A stretch of 64,000 nucleotides of DNA from Hanamia caeni (GTDB taxonomy: Bacteria; Bacteroidota; Bacteroidia; Chitinophagales; Chitinophagaceae). This document shows positions 34,857 to 44,888 of the stretch, piece after piece. The position numbers were made by a program, and so were the translations under genes. Each line of letters begins with the position of its first letter. Position 1 is the first letter of the stretch. The notes under the pieces were generated by a model. The model was not told the DNA's origin. It worked only from the letters and a program-made list of their open reading frames with translations, and searched no databases. The DNA lies in the NCBI RefSeq assembly GCF_003721595.1, contig NZ_RJJR01000006.1, positions 31,723-95,722 on the forward strand, in the 5' to 3' direction.

Positions 34857-36350
34857 ATGCTGGGTACATACTATACTTTTCCTGAATTGTTGATTTGGAT
34901 ACCTTTTGTGACAGGGCTGATAGCTTTCTTTATTAATAATGGAAAAAGCGTTAAAACGTTTGCCATTATTTCTTCACTTCTTTCTCTCGCTGTATCTGTC
35001 ATTAGTTTATTTTATACAGATGTAGCTCATCATCCTGAATACTTTTATTTTAACAACGTCTCTTATGTATGGATGCCCTATATTGGTTCAAGTTTCGCGG
35101 TAGGGCTCGACGGGATGGGCTTCCTGCTTACATTTTTGACCTCATTGGCATTTCCGCTGATATTTTTGGCTATAGGTAAAAATGAACATAAAAACCCCAA
35201 TGCATTTTTCGGATTGCTGTTGTTCGCACAGGCGGGCATGATAGGCGTATTTGTTGCCACAGACGCACTTTTATTTTATTTCTTTTGGGAATTAGCATTG
35301 ATTCCCTTCTATTTTTTATGCAGCCGGTGGGGAGAAGAAAAAAGAGTTCAGGCTACGTTTAAATTTTTTGTTTACACGTTCACAGGTTCACTGCTTATGT
35401 TGATTGGGATTATCTATGTCTATTTGCATGCGCCCTCTGTATCTACCGACTCAGCACATTCTTTTTCGATAAATGCATTTTATAAAGCCACATTATCTTC
35501 CTCACAGCAGCAATGGATTTTTTGGTTATTCTTTTTAGCATTCGCTGTAAAAATCCCGTTGTTCCCGTTCCATACATGGCAGCCTTTTGCATACGAACAA
35601 TCTAACTATGCAGCTACCATGACGATGAGTAGCGTAATGGTTAAGATGGGTTTGTTCGGGATGATAAGATGGCTGCTTCCCGTATTTCCTGAAGCAGTGG
35701 CCAGGTATGATAATTTCATAATTATACTTTGCATATTTGGATTACTGTATGCCAATTGCATCGCATTATATCAAAATGATCTTAAAAAATTTGTGGCGTG
35801 GTCTTCCATTGCTCACCTCGCATTGATTGCCGCTGCTATATTTTCAGGTACAAACCTGGGATTGCAGGGAGCTATGCTCGAATTGCTAAATCATGGAATC
35901 AACATATTAGCGCTATGGCTCATTGTAGATATAGTTGAAAAGAAAACAGGCGTAAGAAAAATATCGGAGTTGAGCGGGCTTGCCGCAAAAGCCCCATCAC
36001 TGGCTATTTTCCTGGTTATAATTGCATTTGCAAACATCGCGCTTCCGCTTTCAAATTCGTTCATCAGTGAGTTTTTGATGTTGAATGGTTTGTTTGGATT
36101 AAATAAATGGTATGCGGTATTTGCTGTGTTGGGTATCGTGCTTTCTGCCGTGTATGTGCTGACGATGGTTCAGAAAGTTTTTTATGGAAAGCCGAATGCA
36201 GTTTCAGAACATATTGGCAAATTATCAGCGGGCCAGTATATTATTTTATTTGTGCTGGTGATTGGAATTTTGTTTCTCGGGATTTACCCCGAGCCGGTAA
36301 TTCATCTGACACAATCAACCGTGACAAATGTATTAGGTCGCATTCATTAA
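34857..36350 (+). CDS. nuoM: NADH-quinone oxidoreductase subunit M
   Basis: A 497-residue antiporter-like subunit with about 14 helices. FYFFWELALIPFYFLCSRWG carries the conserved glutamate, and PLFPFHTWQPFAYEQSNY and KKFVAWSSIAHLAL are NuoM landmarks. A TTG at 34854 would add one residue; the ATG at 34857 is preferred. It lies 5 bp after nuoL. Confidence 0.97.
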   Translation: MLGTYYTFPELLIWIPFVTGLIAFFINNGKSVKTFAIISSLLSLAVSVISLFYTDVAHHPEYFYFNNVSYVWMPYIGSSFAVGLDGMGFLLTFLTSLAFPLIFLAIGKNEHKNPNAFFGLLLFAQAGMIGVFVATDALLFYFFWELALIPFYFLCSRWGEEKRVQATFKFFVYTFTGSLLMLIGIIYVYLHAPSVSTDSAHSFSINAFYKATLSSSQQQWIFWLFFLAFAVKIPLFPFHTWQPFAYEQSNYAATMTMSSVMVKMGLFGMIRWLLPVFPEAVARYDNFIIILCIFGLLYANCIALYQNDLKKFVAWSSIAHLALIAAAIFSGTNLGLQGAMLELLNHGINILALWLIVDIVEKKTGVRKISELSGLAAKAPSLAIFLVIIAFANIALPLSNSFISEFLMLNGLFGLNKWYAVFAVLGIVLSAVYVLTMVQKVFYGKPNAVSEHIGKLSAGQYIILFVLVIGILFLGIYPEPVIHLTQSTVTNVLGRIH

Positions 36351-36448
36351 AGAGAGGAGTTATAAATAAGCGGAGTTTTGAGCCCGGAGAAAGAATTAGT
36401 TTTTATATAACCATAAAATAAAAAGCCCTTGGCGGTTGGTATTAAATT

Positions 36449-37837
36449 ATGAACGCAATTATTTTAAGTGCATTATGGGGAGTGGTAATGATGATTGGAG
36501 GCGTGTTTTTTAAAAAAAGCACGACACCCAAATACTGGGCTATTGCAGGCATTTTAATTATACTTGCCGCCAATATCCTCGAATTTTTAGGCTATCCATT
36601 TTTCAATGTTGATACCAAGGGCATGTTGCGTTTCGACTCATTTGGATTGGTTTTTAATTCCATAGCATTTATCTGCACTTTACTTCTCTTTTTATTGAAC
36701 GGGAAAGATTTTGAGAAAATCGGGCAGCATGTTTCCGAATATTTTTGCCTTATGTTTTTTGTGCTCTGCGGAGTATCAATATTGTCTTCCTTTAATACAC
36801 TGCTCTTGCTCTTTCTTGGTATAGAAATCCTCTCAATCCCCTTATACATTCTTACTGGCAGCGATAAGCGCAATCTGAAAGGAAATGAAGCTTCATTAAA
36901 ATATTTTTTGATGGGCGCATTTTCTACAGGTCTTATGCTGATGGGAATCGCATTAATTTATGGAGGTAACAGTCTTGGGTCTTTTTATATTGATGCTATT
37001 AATTTGGGTGAAGGAAATCTTTCTGTAATGTTAGCTGCCGGCCTGGTTTTGCTAATGGTTTCAATGGCATTTAAAGTTTCTGCTGCGCCATTTCATTTCT
37101 GGGGCCCTGATGCCTATGATGGCGCTCCTTCAGTGGTTACGTCTTTCATGATGACGGTTGCTAAGGTGGCTGCGTTTATTGCCTTCTTCAGGCTTTTTTC
37201 AACTTCTTTTGGCAAAATACAGGAACAGTGGCAAACTTTAATTGTTATTATAACTGCAGCAACTTTATTAATTGGAAATGTCACAGCAGTATTTCAAATT
37301 AGCGTAAAAAGAATGCTTGCCTATTCAAGCATTTCACACGCGGGCTTCATGATGTTTGCTCTTTTTGCATTGAATGATATTGCCAAAGAAGGTTTGCTGT
37401 TATATGCTGCTGCATACAGTCTCGCCACAATAGGAATTTTTGCAGTAGTTATCAGCCTGTCCGATTATTCCATTGAAGGTTTTAACGGCCTGGGCAAAAA
37501 ACAACCTCTACTTGCCTTTGCAGCGGTTATTTTTCTTTTGTCACTCACCGGCATCCCTTTAACCGCGGGCTTTACAGCTAAGTTTTATGTTTTAATGGCA
37601 GCCGTGAAAAACGGCCATCATCTGTGGCTTGTAATTTTTGCAGTCATTTGCGCCGCTATCAGCGCCATTTATTATTTCAAAGTAATACAGGCCATGTATT
37701 TCAAAGAACCTGTCGCGGGCATAAATGAAAACATACGTATTTCCTCATCCTATGGCTGGCTTTTACTTTTAACTGCTGCCTTAATTGTTTTATTGGGAAT
37801 TATGCCAGGCCTTGTTGTTGACTGGTTATATTTCTAA
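36449..37837 (+). CDS. nuoN: NADH-quinone oxidoreductase subunit N
   Basis: A 462-residue antiporter-like membrane subunit with about 14 helices and the last gene of the complex I operon. FLGIEILSIPLYILTGSDKRN with the conserved glutamate, FHFWGPDAYDGAPSVVTSF, and KRMLAYSSISHAGFM are NuoN signatures. A 98-bp gap separates it from nuoM. A 335-bp non-coding stretch follows. Confidence 0.97.
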   Translation: MNAIILSALWGVVMMIGGVFFKKSTTPKYWAIAGILIILAANILEFLGYPFFNVDTKGMLRFDSFGLVFNSIAFICTLLLFLLNGKDFEKIGQHVSEYFCLMFFVLCGVSILSSFNTLLLLFLGIEILSIPLYILTGSDKRNLKGNEASLKYFLMGAFSTGLMLMGIALIYGGNSLGSFYIDAINLGEGNLSVMLAAGLVLLMVSMAFKVSAAPFHFWGPDAYDGAPSVVTSFMMTVAKVAAFIAFFRLFSTSFGKIQEQWQTLIVIITAATLLIGNVTAVFQISVKRMLAYSSISHAGFMMFALFALNDIAKEGLLLYAAAYSLATIGIFAVVISLSDYSIEGFNGLGKKQPLLAFAAVIFLLSLTGIPLTAGFTAKFYVLMAAVKNGHHLWLVIFAVICAAISAIYYFKVIQAMYFKEPVAGINENIRISSSYGWLLLLTAALIVLLGIMPGLVVDWLYF

Positions 37838-38172
37838 GATGGCGAAAGATGCATCTGATAGTAAAGCAACCTACCCAACAGTAAACAGACAAATCATCCA
37901 TATTTCTGTTTAGATATAAGTTTAAAAATTATATAGCTGATTTTATATAGTTCCCGCCTTCGTATTTTATTTGGGAAATAAATAAAATGCCGTATTTGTT
38001 TGTTCACTATAATTTTTATCCTGATTTATCAAAAACCTTTTCGGTTGATTTCGTTTCTTGATTTAATAACTTTTTAGAAAGCTATCCTTAAAATCTATAT
38101 TTTAGCACGGTTCAATATAAAACAGATATACCGGTTTTTCTTATTACCGGTTTTCAACATTAATTTTAATAC
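37838..38172. other. Non-coding stretch between nuoN and mazG
   Basis: This AT-rich 335-bp region has no open frame of note. Its only visible structure is a short hairpin (ACCGGT at 38130-38135 and 38146-38151, then TTTTC), just before mazG. It could be a weak terminator or a leader hairpin. Confidence 0.6.
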
Positions 38173-38946
38173 ATGAAATCACCAACAGATATTACCCGTC
38201 TTGTAGAAATAATGGACGAATTGAGAGAGAAATGTCCGTGGGATAAGAAACAAAACATTCACACATTAAGGCAGCAAACTATTGAGGAAACATACGAACT
38301 TGCAGATGCAATTACCGAAGAAAACTGGGTAGCTATTAAAGAAGAACTTGGAGATTTGTTACTGCATATTGTATTTTATTCAAAAATCGGTAATGAGCAA
38401 AATAGATTTACGTTGCAGGAAGTTATAGACACTATCTGCGGGAAGTTAATTAAAAGGCATCCTCATATTTATGGAGATGTAGTCGTAAATAATGAGGAAG
38501 ATGTGAAAAAAAATTGGGAACAAATCAAATTAAAAGAAGGTAAAAAGTCTGTTCTCAGTGGTGTTCCCAACTCATTGCCCGCTATGGTAAAAGCCATGAG
38601 AATCCAGGAAAAAGTGAAGCAGGTGGGTTTTGAATGGGCTACGAAAGAGCAAGTTTGGGAAAAGGTTGAAGAGGAACAGCAAGAGCTTTTGGAAGCAGTT
38701 CAGTCAGGTAATCAGAAGGACATAGAGGAGGAAGCTGGCGACCTGTTTTTTTCTATCATTAACTATGTGCGATTTTTAAATGTGGACGCAGAAAATTGTC
38801 TCGAGCTAACAAATAAAAAATTTATCAGCAGATTTCGCCGGATGGAGCAAATAGTGCAGGAGCGCGGTAAAGATTTAGTTGAAATGACACTCCCGGAAAT
38901 GGACGCGGTTTGGAATGAAATTAAAAAACAAAATACTCAGATTTGA
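38173..38946 (+). CDS. mazG: Nucleoside triphosphate pyrophosphohydrolase MazG
   Basis: A 257-residue protein with two MazG domains that removes pyrophosphate from NTPs and dNTPs. MDELREKCPWDKKQNIHTL opens the first domain, with metal-binding EELGDLLLHIVFYSKI. The second domain holds EEEAGDLFFSIINYVRF. The length matches E. coli MazG. Its TGA overlaps the TTG start of a large histidine kinase gene, suggesting translational coupling. Confidence 0.95.
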   Translation: MKSPTDITRLVEIMDELREKCPWDKKQNIHTLRQQTIEETYELADAITEENWVAIKEELGDLLLHIVFYSKIGNEQNRFTLQEVIDTICGKLIKRHPHIYGDVVVNNEEDVKKNWEQIKLKEGKKSVLSGVPNSLPAMVKAMRIQEKVKQVGFEWATKEQVWEKVEEEQQELLEAVQSGNQKDIEEEAGDLFFSIINYVRFLNVDAENCLELTNKKFISRFRRMEQIVQERGKDLVEMTLPEMDAVWNEIKKQNTQI

Positions 38947-41900
38947 ATTGGTTAAAGGATAATAATTTTCTGAAAAGAAATTCATTTTTGTTAATCGCTT
39001 CGGCGTGGCTTTTCACTTTGGCATTTATCGTGGATAATTACTGGAGTGGAAGCTCACCGTCGAATGCAGCCCAGAAAGCAATTCAAAAAGATATAAGCTC
39101 AAAATTGAGTAAGAGCAATGATTTTTATTTCGACTCAGTCCTTATCAATAAAATCATCAGCGGAAAATATACTGAGGATGAATTGCAAACCGTCGTAGAC
39201 AAGAATTATTTTATTTTCATTTACAAAATCAATCCTGAAAACAAAAAATTATTTTCCATTTTCTGGAACACGCAGATTATCGCTCCTGATTCATTTGTCT
39301 TACATGAAGATAGCGGAGTTGGCTTTCGAAAATTATTGAATGGATGGTATGTTACCAACAGAAAAACCTTTCAAAGCCCTGCGGGGGATTTTTATAAAAT
39401 TATTTTTCTTATTCCTGTTAAGTGGAACTATTATATTCAGAACAAATATTTGCATAACACTTTTGTTGCAGAAAATAATATTGAGAAAGCGTATGACGTT
39501 TCGATGACACCTACTAAATACGCGATAAAAGACCAGGAGAACAATACGTTATTTTATCTCAAACAATCCACAAATCCGGTTGGGCATGATAATGTGCTGG
39601 CATTGATATTAAGGATACTTGCCTCAGTTTTGATTTTAATTTTTGTCCATCGCTTAGCCACATATTATGTAGAAAAAAATGGATTTTTGGCTGGACTGGC
39701 ATTGCTTCTGATTCCCCTTATTATCTTAAGGGGCTTAAGTTATGTGTTTCCGGTTCCAATACACTTTAGTAATCTTGAATTGTTTGATCCTTCGATTTAT
39801 GGGGCCAACTTTATATTAAAATCTCTTGGAGATCTTTTTATTAATTCAATCCTGTTTATCTGGGTGGTTTTGTTTGTCAGATATCATTTTAAATATGATT
39901 TTTCAAAAATTAAATTCAAATCAGAAACAGTAAGGTTTGGTGCTATAATATTAGTGTGTGCGCTGATGGTGACTATTACTCTGCTTGGCAGCTTCACCAT
40001 CCGCAGCCTCGTAGCAGATTCCCAGATCTCGTTTGATGTAATAAACTTTTTTACTATCAATATATACAGCGTTATTGGCTTTCTGGTATTGAGTTGTGTG
40101 GCTATAGGGTATTTTTTTCTTATCACGTTATTGCTTCAGCCATTAAATATTTTTGTCGGGGAAAAGAGATATCAGTTGTATCTCGTTTTATCCATCGTTT
40201 GCCTGGTTTTTTTAACGCTCGACTTTCATTCAGATCATTTAAGTTTTAATCTTGCAACACTTATCTGGCTTCTTGCTCTAATCTTCCTTCTCAATTTTCG
40301 TATCCTCTTATTGCAGGTTTACAATCTCGTTTCCTCAAGATTTGTTTTTTGGGTTTTCTTCTTTTCTGTGTCCATTACGGCCATCATAGTGCTGCAAAAC
40401 AGGGCTAAGGAATTGGAAGACCGAAAGCACTTTGCTGAAAACCTCGCCAACAAAGCCGATCCATCGGGTCCCGTAATTGTAAGTATTATCCTGAAGGATT
40501 TTACTAACGATTACCTCGCTAATATTTTCTCACGCTTTAAAGATCCTTTCGAAAACAGGTATTTGAAAGATAGTCTTATCAACGAAAATTTTTCAGGTTA
40601 TCTTGATAAATATGATACGAGGATTTATACGTTTAATGCGGCGGAAATGCCTTTGTATAATGAGGATTCAACCACTTTCAATGCACTGAATGCTATTATA
40701 CAAACACAGGGCCAGCCAACAGATATCCCCGATCTTTTTTATTACGATATTTCTTACGACAGGTTTAATTATATAAGTAAAAAGAAAGTCACGAACGCTG
40801 ACGGTTTAAAGCTTGGATATGTTTTTATTATTTCAAAACCTAAAAGATATAAAAGCGATGCCTTGTATCCAGAGTTGTTTTCAAAGGGGAACAACAATTC
40901 AATTGAAAGCTCGCCGGTATATGCTTTCGCAGTTTATAATAATAATAAGCTAAGCACCAGCTACAACGACTATCCGTTCACTACTAATATTGATAATAAC
41001 GATTTTACCTATAATGAATTCAGAATTGTAAATAAAAACGGCTATGAAGAATTATGGTACAAGGCCAACGCTGATAAAGTAATTGTAATTGCCCGCCAGG
41101 ATAGGTTTTTTGTTGAATCAGTTACCCTGTTTGCCTGGTTATTTTGCTCGTTTTTAATCATCGCTCTTTTCTTTAATCTTGCACATCATTTTCTTACCGA
41201 AAGATTAACCAATTCAAGCGTTAAATCTTTATTTCAATTTAATATCAGGACACAGGTTCATGGCACTATAATCTTAATCAGCGTTTTTTCATTTATAGTT
41301 ATTGCCACTACCACTATCCTGTTTTTTATCAATCGCTACCACAGTAACAACCGCGAAAAATTAAGCCGTACAATCCATGTTATGGAAAATGAACTTCGAA
41401 GTTCAATCGATACAATGCCCATCAATAATTATCAATTGGTAGCGCTGGATAGCTTGTCTGGTAATAAGCTTGCTGAAACCATTAATAAAATTTCAAACGT
41501 GCACGCCACTGATTTAAATGTCTACGATTTATCCGGGAACCTTAAGGTATCGTCCGTTCCGTTGCCTTATAACAAAGGAATTGTGAGCGAAAAAATGGAT
41601 CCGGTTGCTTTTTATCATTTGAATAAGTTGAAAGATGTTCAATATTTCCAGGAGCAAAATATTGGCAGCCTTAATTACTTAAATAATTATGTGCCCGTAA
41701 GAAATGAATCCGGAAAAGAATATGCGTATATTAATATCCCTTATTTTGAATCGCAGAATAAACTGCAGGATGAAATTTCCAATTTCCTGGTCACCATTAT
41801 CAACTTAAATGCATTTATCTTTCTGATAGCAGGCATCATTGCGCTTTTTATTACTAATAGTATTACTCATTCTTTTTCTTTGATAAGTGATAAAATGAAA

Positions 41901-42722
41901 AAGATAAATCTGGAAACGGGAAATGAGGAAATTGTTTGGAACCGCAAAGATGAAATAGGGGAGCTGGTAGAAGAATATAACAAGATGGTAAGAAAACTGG
42001 ATGTGAGCGCCAAAATGCTTGCCCGTAGCGAGCGTGAGGGCGCATGGCGCGAAATGGCAAGGCAGGTGGCGCATGAAATAAAAAATCCTCTTACCCCGAT
42101 GAAATTGAATCTTCAATATTTGCAGATGGCGATTGAAAAGAATTCTCCTGAAGTGAAAAATATTTCTTTATATGTAGCAGGAATTTTACTTGAGCAAATC
42201 GATCATTTGTCGCAAATAGCCGGCGATTTTGCACAATTCGCCAAAATTGGCAATACGAAAAATCAGATATTCGATGTGAATCAAATGCTTGAAAATTCCA
42301 TTACATTATATTCTACAAATGATGAAGTAATTGTAAATGCTGAGCTTTATCCGCTGGAAGTTATGATTGAAGCGGATAAAACCCAAATCAACCGTTTGTT
42401 TACAAATCTTTTGCAAAATGCAGTTCAGTCAGTTCCTGATCACAGGCAGGTGGCATTGGATATTAAAAGTGAGCTGAATGATGACAAGATAATTATTTCA
42501 ATTAAAGATAATGGTAACGGAATCCGCGCAGATATGGTGAATAAAATATTTGCCCCCAACTTCACCACAAAAACTTCCGGAACTGGCCTTGGACTTGCAA
42601 TGTGTAAGGGAATTGTGGAGACCTTAAATGGCCGCATCTGGTTTGATACAAAAGAAGGTGAATGGACCTGCTTTTATGTTGAACTGCCTGTAATCAGTAA
42701 TTATGCCTGGCAGCCTGCATAA
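38943..42722 (+). CDS. Large sensor histidine kinase (NtrY-like domain layout)
   Basis: A 1259-residue protein. It has an N-terminal anchor (about residues 12-31), an extracytoplasmic part, a cluster of about eight membrane helices (215-490), a second sensor region (490-715), two helices near 725 and 775, a third sensor region, and a last helix near 955-980. A HAMP segment and dimerisation helix follow (phosphoacceptor His1044 in VAHEIKNPLTPMKL), then the ATPase domain (LLQNAVQSVPD, DNGNGI, GTGLGLAMCKGIVE). The start is TTG at 38943 inside the mazG stop; no other start lies near. No response regulator gene is adjacent. Confidence 0.9.
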   Translation: MNWLKDNNFLKRNSFLLIASAWLFTLAFIVDNYWSGSSPSNAAQKAIQKDISSKLSKSNDFYFDSVLINKIISGKYTEDELQTVVDKNYFIFIYKINPENKKLFSIFWNTQIIAPDSFVLHEDSGVGFRKLLNGWYVTNRKTFQSPAGDFYKIIFLIPVKWNYYIQNKYLHNTFVAENNIEKAYDVSMTPTKYAIKDQENNTLFYLKQSTNPVGHDNVLALILRILASVLILIFVHRLATYYVEKNGFLAGLALLLIPLIILRGLSYVFPVPIHFSNLELFDPSIYGANFILKSLGDLFINSILFIWVVLFVRYHFKYDFSKIKFKSETVRFGAIILVCALMVTITLLGSFTIRSLVADSQISFDVINFFTINIYSVIGFLVLSCVAIGYFFLITLLLQPLNIFVGEKRYQLYLVLSIVCLVFLTLDFHSDHLSFNLATLIWLLALIFLLNFRILLLQVYNLVSSRFVFWVFFFSVSITAIIVLQNRAKELEDRKHFAENLANKADPSGPVIVSIILKDFTNDYLANIFSRFKDPFENRYLKDSLINENFSGYLDKYDTRIYTFNAAEMPLYNEDSTTFNALNAIIQTQGQPTDIPDLFYYDISYDRFNYISKKKVTNADGLKLGYVFIISKPKRYKSDALYPELFSKGNNNSIESSPVYAFAVYNNNKLSTSYNDYPFTTNIDNNDFTYNEFRIVNKNGYEELWYKANADKVIVIARQDRFFVESVTLFAWLFCSFLIIALFFNLAHHFLTERLTNSSVKSLFQFNIRTQVHGTIILISVFSFIVIATTTILFFINRYHSNNREKLSRTIHVMENELRSSIDTMPINNYQLVALDSLSGNKLAETINKISNVHATDLNVYDLSGNLKVSSVPLPYNKGIVSEKMDPVAFYHLNKLKDVQYFQEQNIGSLNYLNNYVPVRNESGKEYAYINIPYFESQNKLQDEISNFLVTIINLNAFIFLIAGIIALFITNSITHSFSLISDKMKKINLETGNEEIVWNRKDEIGELVEEYNKMVRKLDVSAKMLARSEREGAWREMARQVAHEIKNPLTPMKLNLQYLQMAIEKNSPEVKNISLYVAGILLEQIDHLSQIAGDFAQFAKIGNTKNQIFDVNQMLENSITLYSTNDEVIVNAELYPLEVMIEADKTQINRLFTNLLQNAVQSVPDHRQVALDIKSELNDDKIIISIKDNGNGIRADMVNKIFAPNFTTKTSGTGLGLAMCKGIVETLNGRIWFDTKEGEWTCFYVELPVISNYAWQPA

Positions 42723-42777
42723 CGGTTAAGGATACACGTATTTAGTTTTGTAGTAAACCTGTAAAAACATCGAATTT

Positions 42778-44445
42778 TTATTTTCGTTTTCTAAGATAGT
42801 TTTCAAATTTTTCCCTATCAAAACTGGAAAGATTATTTTCTGCGGTTAGCATTCCCTTTTGCGCAACCAATACCCCATACCTGGTATTTTCAAATTCCGG
42901 TATAGAATGCGCATCAGGGTCAATAGAAAGTAGCACATTCCTGGAAAGTGCATATTCAATCCACTGCCATCTCATATCCAGCCTTCGGGGATGCGCATTT
43001 ATTTCGATAACAACATTATGGGCAGCGCATGCATCGATTATAAGTTTGTAGTCAACAGGAAATCCGTTTCTGCTAAGAAGCAATCTTCCCGTCATGTGGC
43101 CAAGAATGGTAGTGTAAGGATTTTCAATAGCTTTCAGCAACCGCGTCATTGCTTTTTCCTGGTTCATTTTAAGATTCGAATGCACAGAGGCTATTACAAG
43201 GTCAAAGGTGGACAAAACAGAGTTACTATAATCCAGGCTTCCATCATTCAAAATATCGCTTTCAATGCTTTTAAAAATTTTGAAAGGCGCTAATTTTTTA
43301 TTTAAAGAATCAATAAAAGCATGTTGTTCTTTTACCCTTTGTTCTGTTAATCCATTTGCATAAGTTGCAGTTTTGCTATGATCACTCATCACCAGGTATT
43401 CCTTCCCCCTTTCAATAGCGGCAGCTGCCAGTTGCTCAATTGAATTGACACCATCGCTCCAGTTGCTATGGCAATGAATAATTCCTTTGATATCGCCTGG
43501 TTGAATAATTATTGGAATATTAAATCCTTTGGCAACCTGGATTATTGATTTAGATTCTCTTAAAAAGGGTGGAATATATTGAATGCCGGCGCGGATAAAT
43601 AATTCTTTTTCATTCTTAACATCTTCAAACTTGATAGCGGGAAAATTATTTATGAAAAAGGAGTAAAACTCAGAGGAACCGGTTGTTTCAAAAACCTCTT
43701 TGATAAAGTTTGTACCTGATGCCGGATAAATGTTTACCACAATGCCTTCATTGTATTGATAAGAAATCAAATTGCTATTATTCTGAAGCAATTTGAACTC
43801 AGTCAAATCATAGATAGTTTCAATTATTTTTTCTGCTGAAGTGGTGATAACAAAATCCAGCGAATCTACAGTTTCTGCCTGGCGTGAAAATTCACCCGTT
43901 ATCATAATTTTTTTTCCTTTGAATAATTTTTTAAAAAATGCAACCAATTCGTTTGCCAGCAACTCCACCTGGGCATATAAATAATTGCCTTGTTGGCTTA
44001 AATAAAACTCGATAGCCTCCTTCACATTTGCCTGTGTTTTTTTCCCAAAACCCGGATAAAGCAAAAGCCTGTTTTCCGAGCAGGCATATAAGAGCTCACC
44101 GATATTTTCGATGCCTATTTCGCGCCAGATAACTGCAATTTTTTTTGGCCCGATTCCTTTTATTTTTAACATTTCAAAAATGCCCGGAGGAGTTATGAGA
44201 ATCAAATTTTTTAAAATTTTCATTGTTCCCGTGGAAATGATCTCAATTATTTTTTTTGCGATCGCTTCACCGATACCGCTGACTTGAGCAATTTCCTTTT
44301 CAGAAAACGTGTATAGGTCAACCGTTAGTTGAGAAATTTTGTAGGCAGCAATTGAATAGGTTTTTGATTTAAAAGAATTTTCTCCATGGATATCCATCAG
44401 TTGTGAAAGCAAGGAAAACTGGCTGGCGATTTCTTTATTACTCAT
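42778..44445 (-). CDS. polX: PolX-type PHP protein with a degraded polymerase site
   Basis: A 555-residue protein with the PolX layout: helix-hairpin-helix motifs near residues 55-66 and 96-107, a PolX nucleotidyltransferase-like region (about 170-300), and a C-terminal PHP phosphoesterase domain (HCHSNWSDG near 324-332, SDHSK at 354-358, EINAHPRR and IDPDAHS). In the polymerase region the expected GS and DxD motif reads GEFSRQAETVDSLD, and the third aspartate is Asn238 (VVNIY), so polymerisation is unlikely while the PHP nuclease looks intact. It converges with the kinase gene. It probably acts in repair as a 3'-5' exonuclease or AP endonuclease. Confidence 0.88.
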   Translation of the reverse strand: MSNKEIASQFSLLSQLMDIHGENSFKSKTYSIAAYKISQLTVDLYTFSEKEIAQVSGIGEAIAKKIIEIISTGTMKILKNLILITPPGIFEMLKIKGIGPKKIAVIWREIGIENIGELLYACSENRLLLYPGFGKKTQANVKEAIEFYLSQQGNYLYAQVELLANELVAFFKKLFKGKKIMITGEFSRQAETVDSLDFVITTSAEKIIETIYDLTEFKLLQNNSNLISYQYNEGIVVNIYPASGTNFIKEVFETTGSSEFYSFFINNFPAIKFEDVKNEKELFIRAGIQYIPPFLRESKSIIQVAKGFNIPIIIQPGDIKGIIHCHSNWSDGVNSIEQLAAAAIERGKEYLVMSDHSKTATYANGLTEQRVKEQHAFIDSLNKKLAPFKIFKSIESDILNDGSLDYSNSVLSTFDLVIASVHSNLKMNQEKAMTRLLKAIENPYTTILGHMTGRLLLSRNGFPVDYKLIIDACAAHNVVIEINAHPRRLDMRWQWIEYALSRNVLLSIDPDAHSIPEFENTRYGVLVAQKGMLTAENNLSSFDREKFENYLRKRK

Positions 44446-44557
44446 ACTTTAAAAATAATAATATTCCTGCTTTCGAACGAAGACCTGATAAGAGTGGGTA
44501 GGTTGCTGATGTGCCGAAAGCCTTTTGTATACTCAGTTACATCAAATTAATTTAATA

Positions 44558-44585
44558 AAAAAAGTCCCGGTAAACGGGACTTTAA
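44558..44585 (-). terminator. Terminator of the histone-like gene
   Basis: On the minus strand AAAGTCCCG pairs with CGGGACTTT over a 4-nt loop and is followed by a run of T. It lies about 20 bp past the stop at 44607. Confidence 0.88.
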
Positions 44586-44606
44586 ATATCGTAAGAAAAA
44601 TAAAAA

Positions 44607-44807
44607 TTATTTTTTCTTAGGAGCTGCCTTTTTAGGAGCTGCTTTTTTAGGAGCGGCTTTCTTAGGAGCAGCTTTAGCGGCGGACTTCTTAGGAGCTGCT
44701 TTTTTAGGGGCGGCTTTTTTAGGAGCAGCCTTCTTTGGAGCAGCCTTCTTAGGCGCGGCTTTTTTTACAGCAGCTTTTTTAGGAGCGGCTTTTTTTGCAG
44801 TTGCCAT
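44607..44807 (-). CDS. Lysine/alanine-rich histone H1-like protein
   Basis: A 66-residue protein composed almost entirely of repeated KKAAP units (about eleven), with no other residues of note. This is the composition of bacterial histone H1-like/Hc1 tails and of basic DNA-compacting proteins; binding to nucleic acids is very likely but unproven. The repeats are encoded with varied codons, so selection acts on the protein. It has its own good promoter and terminator, downstream of rpmA on the same strand. Confidence 0.88.
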   Translation of the reverse strand: MATAKKAAPKKAAVKKAAPKKAAPKKAAPKKAAPKKAAPKKSAAKAAPKKAAPKKAAPKKAAPKKK

Positions 44808-44840
44808 GTTTTTAGAATTTAATTGTTAGTAAATAAAAAC

Positions 44841-44871
44841 TAAAATTAAAAACATTTTGTCAACTGCCAAA
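44841..44871 (-). promoter_or_regulatory. Promoter of the histone-like gene
   Basis: On the minus strand TTTG (44868-44871) is followed after 19 bp by TAATTTTA (44841-44848), one base from the TAnnTTTG consensus, with the textbook Bacteroidota spacing. The ATG is 33 bp downstream. Confidence 0.6.
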
Positions 44872-44888
44872 ACTTATTTGAATTTTTT

